Source of the DNA: Planctomycetota bacterium | GTDB lineage: Bacteria; Planctomycetota; Phycisphaerae; Sedimentisphaerales; Anaerobacaceae | Direction of reading: 5' to 3' | DNA length: 55,588 bases | Assembly: GCA_019456195.1 (NCBI GenBank) | Contig: VRUK01000026.1 | Location: 1-55,588 of the forward strand | Shown here: positions 17,152-26,739 of the stretch, in pieces | Position numbering within the stretch: the stretch's first letter is position 1 | Layout of the letters: each line of letters opens with the position of its first letter | Made by a program: the position numbers and the translations under genes | The notes under the pieces: model-generated | Told to the model about the DNA's origin: nothing | Databases searched by the model: none | Seen by the model: only the letters and a program-made list of their open reading frames with translations

Positions 17152-19113
17152 TTATTGCGATGGAACACTTATTTTAACGAAAATATTTTCAGGTTCGCTC
17201 ACACAATCAACCGAATAACTTCCCGGCTCGTCAGGATTTACTATTTTCGTGAGCAGTTTGCTGTCAATCCGGTAGCCATGTTCGATGCGTACATTGCTTT
17301 TGGGCGGATGTTTCGGTAGCAAGTGTAAACACGCCCGAATTGTATTCAGTCCCGGATTACCTGTAAACTTAACATACACCTGTTCCGCCGGCTTTTCCAA
17401 AATAACGTCGGCATCCCAGTTATACCGCCAGTGATTGACCCATGTCGGAACCGATGACCTGTAAATCTCTTTGAAATCTCCCGGCTGGCCAACTGAATAA
17501 GATATACGATTGTCAGTTTCTTTCGCCTGCTCTCCCTGGTATGTCCTGAAGGTCGCACCGGTGCTGAACCACGCGATTTTCATTCCAGCCGGAGCGATCA
17601 ACCGCATAACAACGTCACCACGGATACGGCTGGTGTTCCGTTTCGGATCATAATCTTTCGGCATCTTAATAAGATATTTCTTCAGGTCACTCGGTTCGGC
17701 GGTATTGGGATTTATCAACATCGGGATTGTGGCCAAGCCATAGCGGTCGCCAATGTCATACTTGAAATGATTCTTTCCTTTTCTTAGCCTTGGCAGGCTT
17801 ATCGGCGCAACCTGCACCCATGTATCTATTTTGAGAGACTTGAATGCCGCTGCTTTTTTCCGGCCGGAGGTGGAAAGTTTTAAGAGATAGCCGTAAGTGC
17901 CTTTAACAAAATCCGTCAAATCAATCACGGCCTTCTTATCAGGTTCATATCTGCCCGCGGCCTTCCACGTCATCCCATGATCCAGCGATATGGCCGCCTC
18001 AAAAGGCAAGAAAGATTCTATCCTCACAACCGAGGCATCTGAATCGTCAGCCAGGTCTTCCGGCTTATTAATTTTCGCAACAATAATATAGGGCGTGAAA
18101 ACTTCGAAGATAACTTCCCCATCTCCCGCTCGCTTCAAATGCAAACCTTTCCTCCCAGAAATAAAATTTTGTGCAGCATAAATCCCATCCGCAAAATCCG
18201 TTGACTCATCAGACAAAACAGGGGCATAGCGAAAGAGTCCGTTCCCATGATTCCACCGTGTAAAATCCCGATGGTTAGGTTTCATACCGACAGGCTCTTC
18301 TCGAATGAGAGCATTTACCCATTCGTTTTTGTTGTACCGAGGCAAATGGTTCCAACGCCCCCCCTGCGGCGTCCACCAACGCGTAAAAGACTCACCCTGC
18401 CGCAGAGAATAATCCATTGTATGGCCGCTCTCAAACCAGCGGTAATAGTAATTAATCCTGCTGTCGCGATAAATCTCGAATACCTTGTTCATGTCCGGAT
18501 CATTTGGAAAAAACGGTTCCACTTTTACCGGCGGATTCGTCCACACGCTTCTGTTCCGTTTGGCTTCATCCAGACTCACTACTGTTCCATCGGCATCCGT
18601 GAGAACCCCCCGTACATCTAAATCCAAATAATGCCACGCATCATCATACCACACTTCCGTCGCGCAGTGGTTCCACAATTCAACACCGAACGAACGCCCC
18701 TGCTCAAAACCAACACCCTGAAAAATACCATCCAGAACAGGCCCGAATATCCCACAATAACCCAGATTGTAAACATTCAAAATCTTCAGGGGGTCGCGCA
18801 CCGTCGCATACTCGTCAAACGGATCTTGCCCTTCGAGAACTTCGTTGAAATGATAGAGACCGGTTTCATAGCCGCATAAATACTTCCATACCGCAAGCGC
18901 AAGGTCATTACCCTTTTTATCTCGCCATGCCGGAAACTGCCGGAAACGTTTCAAATCCGTGACGTCGGCCGTGTGCTCACCTGTAAGCCGAATGCAGTTT
19001 ACCTTCGCCATAGATACGCTCGGCATCACAGCAAGCATAAAAACAAGAACGACCACACAATAAAAAATCCCTTCACGCCTGTATCCTGAAAAACACATAT
19101 CTATCCCTTTCAT
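17152..19113 (-). CDS. exported transglutaminase-like cysteine-fold protein
   Basis: 653 residues. The N-terminal hydrophobic segment (IFYCVVVLVFMLAVMPSVSMA) is a signal peptide. Residues ~120-190 carry a transglutaminase-like triad arrangement: Cys in LGYCGIFGPV, His in ELWNHCATEVWYDDAWHYLD and Asp in LDLDVRG. The rest is beta-rich (YGYLLKLSTSG, AEQVYVKFTGNPG) and may bind carbohydrate. It could be a protease, a transglutaminase or a polysaccharide-bound accessory protein; the family identity is inferred from the triad only. Its ATG overlaps the stop of the helicase gene by 4 bases (ATGA), so the two are translationally coupled. Confidence 0.7.
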   Translation of the reverse strand: MKGIDMCFSGYRREGIFYCVVVLVFMLAVMPSVSMAKVNCIRLTGEHTADVTDLKRFRQFPAWRDKKGNDLALAVWKYLCGYETGLYHFNEVLEGQDPFDEYATVRDPLKILNVYNLGYCGIFGPVLDGIFQGVGFEQGRSFGVELWNHCATEVWYDDAWHYLDLDVRGVLTDADGTVVSLDEAKRNRSVWTNPPVKVEPFFPNDPDMNKVFEIYRDSRINYYYRWFESGHTMDYSLRQGESFTRWWTPQGGRWNHLPRYNKNEWVNALIREEPVGMKPNHRDFTRWNHGNGLFRYAPVLSDESTDFADGIYAAQNFISGRKGLHLKRAGDGEVIFEVFTPYIIVAKINKPEDLADDSDASVVRIESFLPFEAAISLDHGMTWKAAGRYEPDKKAVIDLTDFVKGTYGYLLKLSTSGRKKAAAFKSLKIDTWVQVAPISLPRLRKGKNHFKYDIGDRYGLATIPMLINPNTAEPSDLKKYLIKMPKDYDPKRNTSRIRGDVVMRLIAPAGMKIAWFSTGATFRTYQGEQAKETDNRISYSVGQPGDFKEIYRSSVPTWVNHWRYNWDADVILEKPAEQVYVKFTGNPGLNTIRACLHLLPKHPPKSNVRIEHGYRIDSKLLTKIVNPDEPGSYSVDCVSEPENIFVKISVPSQ

Positions 19114-21086
19114 CCATCCGCCGCAACAATCTTAGTCTTACATTTGGGTATCGCAGCTAAAAACTTCGCGCCATAAGGTTTGCTGACTATCCTGCTGTCC
19201 AAAATAACAACAATGCCGCTATCGCTCTTACTGCGAATCAGCCGCCCAAACCCCTGCTTAAACTTAATAATCGCCGAAGGCAGCTGGTAGTCAAAAAAAG
19301 GATTACCCCCCTGCTCTCTTATCTGCTCAAGACGCCCGGCAAGCAAGGGCTGATCAGGAACCGCAAATGGCAACCGGGCAATAATCACATTCGAAAGCAT
19401 CTCTCCCGGCACATCAACCCCCTGCCAAAAACTATCCGTCCCAAACAGCACGCTGTCACCCTCAGCCTTAAAACTCTTCAAAAGGGTAGTCCTGTCAACA
19501 TCCGCCCCTTGCTGGAGTAACGCAATATCATTTTCAGCCAGCCACCCGGAAAGCTTACCGGCTATTTCTTCGAGCATCGCGTAGCTCGTAAAAAGCACAA
19601 ACGCCCTGCCGCCGGTTTTAAGTATATATTTTTTCAATACCTCAGCAGCGGCCCCGGTAAAAGTTCGTTCGTTCGGATTCGGCAGGTCTTTCTCGATATA
19701 AATAGTAACCTGTTTCTCGTAATCGAAGGGTGATCCGAGTTTAACCGCATTAAAATCATCTAACCCGATTCGGCTGACAAAAAATTCAAAACCGCTTTTT
19801 TCTCCCGCCCCGCCGGTGCTCAAAGTAGCACTCGTCAGTATCACAGATTCGTATTCATCGAACAGACACCTTTTCACATCCGGCCCGACATTCACCGCCG
19901 CGCTTCTAAGGCGTGTAGTTCGGCTTCTGCCGCCACTCACCTCGACCCAATAGACATACTCCCCCTGCTTCTGCATCAGGAAGTTCTCGAAATCGTGCAC
20001 CAAACCTTTGCACCGGTCATTGAACCGCATAATCTCGAATTTCTCATCAACGTCTTCTATTTGCTTCGCAAGCTTATTTAACTCCGAGCTAAGACCCTTA
20101 AAATAACCCGATATTGTATCCTCGACAAAATTCTTATAACATCTACCATTAGTCTCCCCTTTTATACCTTCGTACCAGTTACGAACATCTTTAAGGAAAT
20201 TCATGCTCTTTTTCCTTGCCCGGCTAACCAAATCAATCGCTTTATCAGCATTCGTATGGGCTAACAGCCCCCTACGTGTTCGCGGGTTGTAAAGGCCGTC
20301 TAACATAAACCTGATTCTGTGATTACTGATATTAATTCCAAAATGGTCCTCGGCCACATGTTCGATATTATGTGCCTCATCAATCACAACAAACTTATAA
20401 TCAGGCAGAATCGACGCCCCCTCTTCTCGAAGTACGAGGTCACTAAAAAAAAGAGCATGGTTGGCAACAATAATATCAGCCTTATCTAAACGCCGCCTGG
20501 CGCGCCAATAAAAACAAGTTCGAAAATGAGGACACTTCCGGCCGCGGCAATTGCCATGCTCACTTCTGACTTTGTCCCAGACCGCACCTTTAGGCAAAAA
20601 CGGCATATCACTCAGCGACCCGTCTTCGGTTACGCCGGCCCAATTGCTTATTTGTTCGAGTTCAGTGCCGAAATCATCGAAAAGACTCCTTTGCCTTCGC
20701 AGGGCAAATTCAAGCCTCCGCTTGCACAGGTAATTGCCCCTTCCCTTTGCAAGTGCGGCTACGAACCTCTGATCAATACAATCGCTTAAAAACGGAATGT
20801 CTTTATTTATCAACTGCTCCTGGAGCGTAATAGTATAAGTGCTGATTAGCGCCTTATTTCCTGTCCGGCAAACATACTCGATAGCCGGAACAAGATATGC
20901 AAAGCTCTTGCCGACACCGGTCCCCGCCTCAACAGCCAAGTGCCGACCGTCTAAAAGTGCCGCCGAAATAGCACCGGCCATTTCAACTTGTTGAGGACGC
21001 ACCTCAAATCCCACAAGCGATTGAGAAATCAAACCCGCCGGAGCAAATGCTTCGCGTATATCCAAATATGTATTAGGTCGTATCAT
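19110..21086 (-). CDS. dinG: DinG/XPD-family ATP-dependent DNA helicase
   Basis: 658 residues, superfamily 2. Walker A is VEAGTGVGKSFAYLVPA near residue 55, and motif II is VVIDEAHNIEHVAEDHFG. Between them lie the Fe-S cluster cysteines of the XPD/DinG group (CKRRLEF, NCRGRKCPHFRTCFYW). C-terminal motifs are VLFGTDSFWQGVDVPGE and FKQGFGRLIRSKSD. It unwinds 5'-3' DNA, including damaged or structured substrates; E. coli DinG resolves R-loops. It starts upstream of, and overlaps, the transglutaminase-like gene. No exonuclease domain is fused to it, unlike the Gram-positive DinG. Confidence 0.93.
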   Translation of the reverse strand: MIRPNTYLDIREAFAPAGLISQSLVGFEVRPQQVEMAGAISAALLDGRHLAVEAGTGVGKSFAYLVPAIEYVCRTGNKALISTYTITLQEQLINKDIPFLSDCIDQRFVAALAKGRGNYLCKRRLEFALRRQRSLFDDFGTELEQISNWAGVTEDGSLSDMPFLPKGAVWDKVRSEHGNCRGRKCPHFRTCFYWRARRRLDKADIIVANHALFFSDLVLREEGASILPDYKFVVIDEAHNIEHVAEDHFGINISNHRIRFMLDGLYNPRTRRGLLAHTNADKAIDLVSRARKKSMNFLKDVRNWYEGIKGETNGRCYKNFVEDTISGYFKGLSSELNKLAKQIEDVDEKFEIMRFNDRCKGLVHDFENFLMQKQGEYVYWVEVSGGRSRTTRLRSAAVNVGPDVKRCLFDEYESVILTSATLSTGGAGEKSGFEFFVSRIGLDDFNAVKLGSPFDYEKQVTIYIEKDLPNPNERTFTGAAAEVLKKYILKTGGRAFVLFTSYAMLEEIAGKLSGWLAENDIALLQQGADVDRTTLLKSFKAEGDSVLFGTDSFWQGVDVPGEMLSNVIIARLPFAVPDQPLLAGRLEQIREQGGNPFFDYQLPSAIIKFKQGFGRLIRSKSDSGIVVILDSRIVSKPYGAKFLAAIPKCKTKIVAADG

Positions 21087-21234
21087 TCTTCACCACAATA
21101 GTAAATCACTCACCAATAATCAATAATCATTTGAATGGGCCTGCCCGTCGTAGGGGCAACCCCGCGTGATTGCCCTAATATTTAGCCCCTTAATTCATTA
21201 AGGGGGCATCCTTAAATAATCAATCGAAAAGGTA

Positions 21235-21268
21235 GGGTGTGCAACTTGTTTGCACACCCTGCTTTTTT
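21235..21268 (+). terminator. rho-independent terminator-like hairpin
   Basis: AGGGTGTGCAA, a 5-base loop and TTGCACACCCT form a perfect 11-base stem followed by GCTTTTTT. The T-tract is on the plus strand, although both flanking genes are read on the minus strand, so its client is unclear. Confidence 0.65.
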
Positions 21269-21417
21269 CTGGCATACGAAATTATATTTGTACACATGTA
21301 AAAAAGGAAAGCCAACGGATCTGATATCTAAAACCTGAAATCCTCTCCTCAACCACAATAATCAATATCGAAGATCCAGCGTCGTCTGACGGACTCAATT
21401 CTAAATTCTGAATTATA

Positions 21418-21465
21418 GTTTTTCGTTAAAAAACGCTCACAGTTAAATACAAAAATCTAAATTTT
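21418..21465 (+). repeat. intergenic element, copy 1 of 3
   Basis: Core AAAAACGCTCAC after a T/G-rich lead and before an A-rich stretch ending AAATCTAAATTTT. Copies 2 (23285-23332) and 3 (26587-26634) share the same order of blocks. Confidence 0.65.
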
Positions 21466-21573
21466 CAAAATTTTTTATTTATGTCCTTAACGGGCATTCT
21501 TTGTTCGCAAATGTCTCTAATATTCTCTTATCCAAATTTTATGAGATTGAAAAAGAAGTATTAAAGAGGCGCG

Positions 21574-22443
21574 CTAATCCTTAAAGAAGTTTTTATCGAT
21601 GTTACCCCAGTAACTCGGGATCCATGCTCCCTCTTCGACCTTGAGAAAATAGAATCCGACACTCTTACCATCATTCCACCAGTTTATCATGCGAAACCAA
21701 TAACGATATGACGATGCTGTTGTATCCCAATTGGGATTGTTCGGATCCTTCTCTCTGATGGCGTCCGCATCATTTTGCGGTGACTTTACACCTGCCTCTT
21801 TCATCGTCTGGGGCCTCCCATGCACAGCCTCATCGCCCTTCAAGTGGCGGAACAAATCGGGTCGGAACGAATAATTAGACGTGATCTTCATAGATAAATT
21901 ATTCACAAGGACCTTGTTCCCTTCGTGGTCCCATCGTTCACCCTTCTCTGGAAACACCTGCAAACAAAGCTGTCTTGCTTTCTCAAACTTTTGCGAGGCA
22001 CTTATACCTGTTCTTTCATTTCGCACCGGAGATAGCTTCATAGTGAAAATGCTTGCTGTTTGTGACACTTGGATGTTATAACCGTTTCGCTCCCAAGCTA
22101 TCCGTACTACGTCACGTCCATCAAATTCTCTACGAATAAAAATTAACTTTGTGTCTTTAGGAGGTAACCAAGATGGATTTAGCACTTTCTGAATCCATCT
22201 GAAGCATTGCTTCTTTGGCCATGCAACCTGAACGTCATCACTATCCACGCGGTTAGGTCCGTCCAGAACCGACTGATCCGGCCACTGAAAAAGTTGGTAA
22301 GCGGGATCATGAATGCACTGTACTAACCTGGTTGGCTTAGTCTTGTGGACTATAACTTCATTCTCTTGAGTGAAACACAATGGCGTTGATACAAAAGCTA
22401 TTATTGAGAGGCTCATAATCAATTTTCTCAGAATCAGTCTCAT
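21574..22443 (-). CDS. exported protein of unknown function
   Basis: 289 residues with a signal peptide (LIMSLSIIAFVSTPLCFTQ). The mature protein is rich in Trp and aromatic residues (YQLFQWPDQSVLDGPNR, FRWIQKVLNPSWLPP, YRYWFRMINWWNDGKSVGF) and has no motif I recognise. It is probably exported. A plausible start is supported by AAGGAGATAAAG just before ATG 22443. It stands alone between AT-rich intergenic stretches, with no evident operon partner. Confidence 0.7.
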   Translation of the reverse strand: MRLILRKLIMSLSIIAFVSTPLCFTQENEVIVHKTKPTRLVQCIHDPAYQLFQWPDQSVLDGPNRVDSDDVQVAWPKKQCFRWIQKVLNPSWLPPKDTKLIFIRREFDGRDVVRIAWERNGYNIQVSQTASIFTMKLSPVRNERTGISASQKFEKARQLCLQVFPEKGERWDHEGNKVLVNNLSMKITSNYSFRPDLFRHLKGDEAVHGRPQTMKEAGVKSPQNDADAIREKDPNNPNWDTTASSYRYWFRMINWWNDGKSVGFYFLKVEEGAWIPSYWGNIDKNFFKD

Positions 22444-22590
22444 CTTTATCTCCTTTCAATTTCTATTATAATCTCTTTCTTTAACTTTGTACATAAACTT
22501 TGTATAATCCATCTTAGGGATTCTGTGCCTCAAACTATGGACAGTGGGGCTGTTGAAAAACCTCGAAATCACTATTGGAAAAACTAGGGG

Positions 22591-22668
22591 AAAAACTAGG
22601 GACAGCCACCCATTAATAATAGGTGTGGGACAAAAACTAGGGACAGCCACCCATTAATAATAGGTGTG
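22591..22668 (+). repeat. tandem 37-base repeat, two exact copies (REP-like)
   Basis: Two identical 37-base copies at 22591-22627 and 22632-22668 (41-base period) begin AAAAACTAGGGACAGCC and end AATAATAGGTGTG. A partial copy lies at 22579-22590. Within each, CCACCC and AGGTGTGG can pair imperfectly. This resembles REP-type units often associated with Y1 transposases, but no transposase is present here. Confidence 0.8.
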
Positions 22669-22715
22669 AGTTCACAGAAAACTGTAAGTGGCCGTAATGA
22701 CTGGAAGATGTGAAT

Positions 22716-23129
22716 ATGGCAAAAATACCACGACAATGGATCTACCGTACCAGTCCTGCTTCACGCATACCGGATTCGGTAAGAAATGAAATTACAGCAA
22801 AGGCGGACGAAATCGTCCAGACGGTTTTTAAGCCACAATACATAAAGCCGCCGCCCAAGAAACCGAGGTTCAATTACATCGTTGGTATCTATACGAAGTG
22901 GCATAAGAATTGCCTGTACTTCCGCGCCAAGTTCGCCTGTCCAGGCCCCAATGCACTATCGCCCTTTTTCGAAGACAGCTTTACGCGACTTGCATATATG
23001 GCGAACGGACGCTTCAATGTGTCGTACATGCGACACACCGGCAAATGGAGCGAAGTGTTCGCCGACCTTTCAATGGAGGAGGCATTTGCCACCATCCGAG
23101 ATGAGCCTTTTTTCCATCCTCCAGGTTGA
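22716..23129 (+). CDS. conserved small protein of unknown function
   Basis: 137 residues; I prefer ATG 22716 (GGAAG 8 bases upstream) to the GTG at 22710. The sequence is proline- and aromatic-rich with a well-formed core (NYIVGIYTKWHKNCLYFRAK, DSFTRLAYMANGRFNVSYMR, TGKWSEVFADLSMEEAFATI). The second half resembles small conserved proteins seen in many environmental genomes with the ending 'IRDEPFFxP'; no function is known to me. No signal peptide. It starts 47 bases after the 37-base repeat pair. Confidence 0.7.
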   Translation: MAKIPRQWIYRTSPASRIPDSVRNEITAKADEIVQTVFKPQYIKPPPKKPRFNYIVGIYTKWHKNCLYFRAKFACPGPNALSPFFEDSFTRLAYMANGRFNVSYMRHTGKWSEVFADLSMEEAFATIRDEPFFHPPG

Positions 23130-23500
23130 GCAGATTGTAGCCGCTCCGCGACTGAGATTTTGTATCCTCTATCTCATTTTAATCCTGAGTGGAATCGAAT
23201 AATTTTCAAATTTCCTTCTCATGCATCAATTCACTCATCCACAAATACACTCAATTACTCATCCAAACCTCGAAAAATCGAGATTTTTTCGGTCAAAAAC
23301 GCTCACCCCGAAAAATAAAAATCTAAAATTTAAAATCCACTCCTCAATCCCAATAGTAAATAGTCAATATTAAATAATCAATCGAAAGGGGTTTATGCGA
23401 GATACCTCTCATAACCTACCCCGAGCTTATCCCATTCATGGTTACGTTTGTGGATTCCATGAAGAAAGTGTCTGGGTTGTGTACCAGAATAAATCCTAAG
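23130..23500. other. 371-base AT-rich intergenic region
   Basis: Holds copy 2 of the recurring intergenic element (23285-23332) and the shared TTAAATAATCAATCGAAAGG stretch at 23370-23390. No gene seen. Confidence 0.55.
23285..23332 (+). repeat. intergenic element, copy 2 of 3
   Basis: Reads TTTTTCGGTCAAAAACGCTC and continues AC, then an A-rich run ending AAATCTAAAATTT. It is preceded by a small inverted repeat (TCGAAAAATCGA). Confidence 0.65.
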
Positions 23501-23923
23501 CTAATTTGTCAGCACTTTGACAGGTAGGCATTTCACACCCCATTGTCTGGCCTTTTGGTGAGAGTCAAAGAAAACGTCCAGCCGATTACCGACGATGACA
23601 TAGCCCCGGTCTAACACTTTAACAGGCTTGGAATTGTTATAACCCGGCACAATCATTTCGGTTCCAAAGGGATACTTTCTGTCGGCCGCAACGAATGTAT
23701 CTCCTCGTTTTATCTTGTGACCGCTGGCTGTTGTTTTGTCACTGCTTTTCCCACAGCACTTTTCGCAGGGACAATAGGCCGTCACCCGCATTTCGTACTC
23801 TTGCTTAAGAATATCAACATGCCCGTCATGCCGTGAGTCCCAATGTACCTGAAATAAACTGCCCTGGCACCCGATAAAAAATAGAGTTAATAAGACCGGT
23901 GCTATCCTCAACAAAAACCTCAT
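23501..23923 (-). CDS. 3D-domain lipoprotein (MltA-type double-psi barrel)
   Basis: 140 residues. The lipoprotein signal has lipobox LFFIGC at residue ~19. The 3D domain covers residues ~45-137: VTAYCPCEKCCGK, TASGHKIKRGDTFVAAD, PFGTEMIVPGY, and KVLDRGYVIVGNRLDVFFDS, which contains two of the three conserved aspartates. The C-terminal RQWGVKCLPVKV is as in the family. Such domains occur in lytic transglycosylases and peptidoglycan-binding proteins; a role in cell-wall turnover is likely but not proven. The extra cysteine cluster CPCEKCCGK is typical of this planctomycete/Firmicute subgroup. Confidence 0.88.
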   Translation of the reverse strand: MRFLLRIAPVLLTLFFIGCQGSLFQVHWDSRHDGHVDILKQEYEMRVTAYCPCEKCCGKSSDKTTASGHKIKRGDTFVAADRKYPFGTEMIVPGYNNSKPVKVLDRGYVIVGNRLDVFFDSHQKARQWGVKCLPVKVLTN

Positions 23924-24317
23924 ATATAAAATATAACTTATATTCTTCGAGCGACAAAATCTGGGATAATATTGGTGCTCTTATAACAATTATATAGGAC
24001 GTCCACATAAGCCTTCGGAAAGTCTGACAAGCTCGGTATTTTCTTTGCCTTCCATCCCCCGGAAACTGAGATACATTTCATGTTTTACGAGATACCCTTC
24101 ACGTTTTTTATAATTTTGCTATTTATTTTTTGACTTTTGATTTTTAATATTATTATTGCCTGTCCTGAGCAAGGCCGAAGGATTAGATATTTACCCTGAC
24201 TTCCCTTAGATATCCGTAATATTTTTATAAATTTTACTTTTTGTCGTTACTTTTACAGTTCACAGTGCCTTATATATATGCGGAGGATGATAGTGTAAAT
24301 ATTGGAAGGTACCGAAA
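23924..24317. other. 394-base intergenic region
   Basis: AT-rich sequence between divergent genes. It contains a TATATATAT tract at ~24273 that may belong to a promoter of the ankyrin gene. Nothing else supportable. Confidence 0.45.
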
Positions 24318-26513
24318 ATGAAGGCGAGTAAATTCTGCTGTTTAGTTTTGGCAATAGCGTTTCTTAATTCCGGCTGTAAAAAAGATCCTGCTGAAACTGA
24401 AAAGTGGGAAAAACCATCGGAACAGACGATACTTCTGTGTAAAGCGGTTGAAGAAGGCAACATCGAAAAAGTCATGAATCTGATCTCTATTGGTGTTGAT
24501 GTTAACTTACCGGCTGAGGCGGGCCAGACACCACTTCATTTTGCGGCCAGAGAAGGTCATAAAGATATTGCTGAATTGCTGATCTCAAATGGCGCTGATG
24601 TTAATGCAAACAACCTGATTGGCAAAACACCGCTTCATTATGCAGCATCGAGGGGCTATAAAGAGATAATGGAGCTTCTTCTGGATAATGCTGCTTCTGT
24701 CAATACTCACCATCAATCGGGGGCAACACCTTTGCACGAAGCGGCCCGAAATGGTCACAATGATGCAGCCGAATGTCTTGTTACCAATGGGGCCAATGTC
24801 AATGCAAAGGACTTAGATGGCCGGACACCCCTACATTATGCGTCCGGTTGCGGTAATGTGGATATGGCTGAATTTTTGATCAACAAAGGTGCAATTGTCA
24901 ATGCTATGGACGACTCTGGCAGGACTCCGCTGCACTATATGGCTGAAGGTGGTCATAATGATATTGCGAAACTGCTTGTTAGCAATGGTGCGCAAATCAA
25001 TGTAATAGACAAAAACGGCTATACGCCGCTGTACGTTGCTGTCTTCCGGGATGAACGACAATATATGATTACAAATCTTGTACTGGATAAACATTTGTCT
25101 AAGATTTCCGAGCATGGTCATAGGGCTGTGGTTGAGTTCCTTCTTGAACGAGGTGCTGATATTACAACGTTGGACACAGGCAGTAAGCTGCTTCATTTCA
25201 CAACCCGATACGGACTGAATAATCTGGCTCAAAGACTGATTACCGAAGGCATTGACGTTAAAAAAGATTGGAATGACAATACGCCGCTTTCCACGGCTAT
25301 ATCAAATGGGTATAGAAGTTTGGCGAAGCTATTAATTTCCAATGGTGCTGATGTTAATTTAAGCAGTGGTTTAGTTGATATGCCTTTGCACCAGGTGGCT
25401 CGTATGGATGAAATAGAGTTAGCGAAACTTCTTATTGCCAGCGGTGCTGATGTGAATGTGAGAGGCTCGTTCGATATTACACCGCTGCACGAGGCGGCCG
25501 GGTGTGGCTATTGGAATTTCGTTGAGTTGCTCGTTAAAAACGGCGCAAATGTAAATGCGCAAGCTAAATATTTTGATCGAGCCGGTGAGGCACCCTTGCA
25601 CAGGGCTGCTGTCGGTAATTATAAGGATGTCGTTGAATTGCTTATAGCTAATGGTGCCGATATAAATTCAAAAGAGAGACATCAATATAGCCGTACAGTA
25701 TTGCATAAAGTGGTGATGGGAGGAAATATCAGTATGATGGAAACGTTGATTGCAAGTGGTGCCAATATTCATGCAGAAGACAATAAGGGTGAGACACCGT
25801 TGCACGAGGCGGCTCGTATGGGTAATAAGGAAGTGGTCGAGTTGTTGATTGCCAAAGGTGCCAATGTCAATGCAATGTCTAAAGAATGGAGAAGACCCCT
25901 GCATAATGCAGCTTACTATGGACACACTGCTATAGTTGAACTGCTTCTGGCGAAAGGTGCTCATGTTGAAGTAAAGAGCAGACGTGGCCAGACTGCTCTG
26001 GATCATGCAATTGATGCAGGTTTTAAAGACATTGTGGAATTACTTGGCGGTGACCCTAATAAGATATCGCTTGCAGATAAAGGGCCATATTCTGTTATTG
26101 TAACTGACCCGAATGCCGTTCAGGAATTCCTGAAATTCGATGGTATAGATTTTGAGGATGTTTGGATCCCTGAAAAAAGAGATATTGAAGGGCTCGATTC
26201 GATTCTAAAAATATATTTGAAAAAAAACACTAAACCCAGAACAAACACTTGGATCGACCGTGAATATGTCCTTGCTCGCCTTCGTAGGTATAACCGAGAA
26301 CACTCAGGTTTTATAAAAGATGGAATCAAATACATAATCTGCAGTATGCATGTTGTTGGCGGTTCCAATATGTTCGTTGCTGAGGTTTTTTCCGAGGAAC
26401 CTTCTGGTAATAGATTCACAGTAATATTCGATGGAGGCTGTAGTGTAGTAAGAGTAATATTTAATGCAGAGAGCAAAGAGGTTGTTAGAATCGACTGCAA
26501 TGGAGAAGCATGA
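24318..26513 (+). CDS. ankyrin-repeat lipoprotein
   Basis: 731 residues. A lipoprotein signal with lipobox LNSGC (residue ~20) is followed by about 16 ankyrin repeats of ~33 residues from ~35 to ~590. Representative units are GQTPLHFAAREGHKDIAELL and GETPLHEAARMGNKEVVELL, with variant units in the middle. Residues ~600-731 form a separate domain without recognisable homology (FDGIDFEDVWIPEK, KYIICSMHVVGGSNMFVAEV). Ankyrin stacks bind other proteins; with the lipid anchor this is a periplasm- or surface-facing binding protein (inferred). A single-gene unit in low-GC surroundings. The repeats make it prone to recombination. Confidence 0.9.
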   Translation: MKASKFCCLVLAIAFLNSGCKKDPAETEKWEKPSEQTILLCKAVEEGNIEKVMNLISIGVDVNLPAEAGQTPLHFAAREGHKDIAELLISNGADVNANNLIGKTPLHYAASRGYKEIMELLLDNAASVNTHHQSGATPLHEAARNGHNDAAECLVTNGANVNAKDLDGRTPLHYASGCGNVDMAEFLINKGAIVNAMDDSGRTPLHYMAEGGHNDIAKLLVSNGAQINVIDKNGYTPLYVAVFRDERQYMITNLVLDKHLSKISEHGHRAVVEFLLERGADITTLDTGSKLLHFTTRYGLNNLAQRLITEGIDVKKDWNDNTPLSTAISNGYRSLAKLLISNGADVNLSSGLVDMPLHQVARMDEIELAKLLIASGADVNVRGSFDITPLHEAAGCGYWNFVELLVKNGANVNAQAKYFDRAGEAPLHRAAVGNYKDVVELLIANGADINSKERHQYSRTVLHKVVMGGNISMMETLIASGANIHAEDNKGETPLHEAARMGNKEVVELLIAKGANVNAMSKEWRRPLHNAAYYGHTAIVELLLAKGAHVEVKSRRGQTALDHAIDAGFKDIVELLGGDPNKISLADKGPYSVIVTDPNAVQEFLKFDGIDFEDVWIPEKRDIEGLDSILKIYLKKNTKPRTNTWIDREYVLARLRRYNREHSGFIKDGIKYIICSMHVVGGSNMFVAEVFSEEPSGNRFTVIFDGGCSVVRVIFNAESKEVVRIDCNGEA

Positions 26514-26586
26514 GGTATTGATCTGCGGACTATATGAATACGCATAGTGGTGATTTTCGAGCATCAAACATCGAAAATCTTGAATG

Positions 26587-26634
26587 TTTCAGTCAAAAAC
26601 GCTCACTCTCAAAAACAAAAATAAAATATTTCCA
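26587..26634 (+). repeat. intergenic element, copy 3 of 3
   Basis: GTTTCAGTCAAAAACGCTCA then CTCTCAAAAACAAAAATAAA, the same block order as copies 1 and 2. Confidence 0.6.
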
Positions 26635-26739
26635 AAATTTTTATCTCCTTCTCTAACAATAACTTACGAGCATTGAGCCACAAAATATAGCGAAATTTTC
26701 GGCTCAAATCTGCACACTCGTCTAATTATAGAGGGAGTG

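Larger units (their letters stand above)
21087..21573. other. 487-base AT-rich intergenic region
   Basis: Holds a terminator-like hairpin at 21235-21268, a 21-base stretch (21212-21232) shared with 23370-23390, and one copy of a recurring ~45-base element (21418-21465). No gene seen. Confidence 0.6.

Noticed and set aside
22591..22668. CRISPR array
   Set aside because: Only two repeats with 4-base gaps and no cas genes.
23127..23129. TGA after the 137-residue protein as another Sec codon
   Set aside because: The frame continues ~60 codons but through AT-rich intergenic sequence and the repeat element, with no redox motif.
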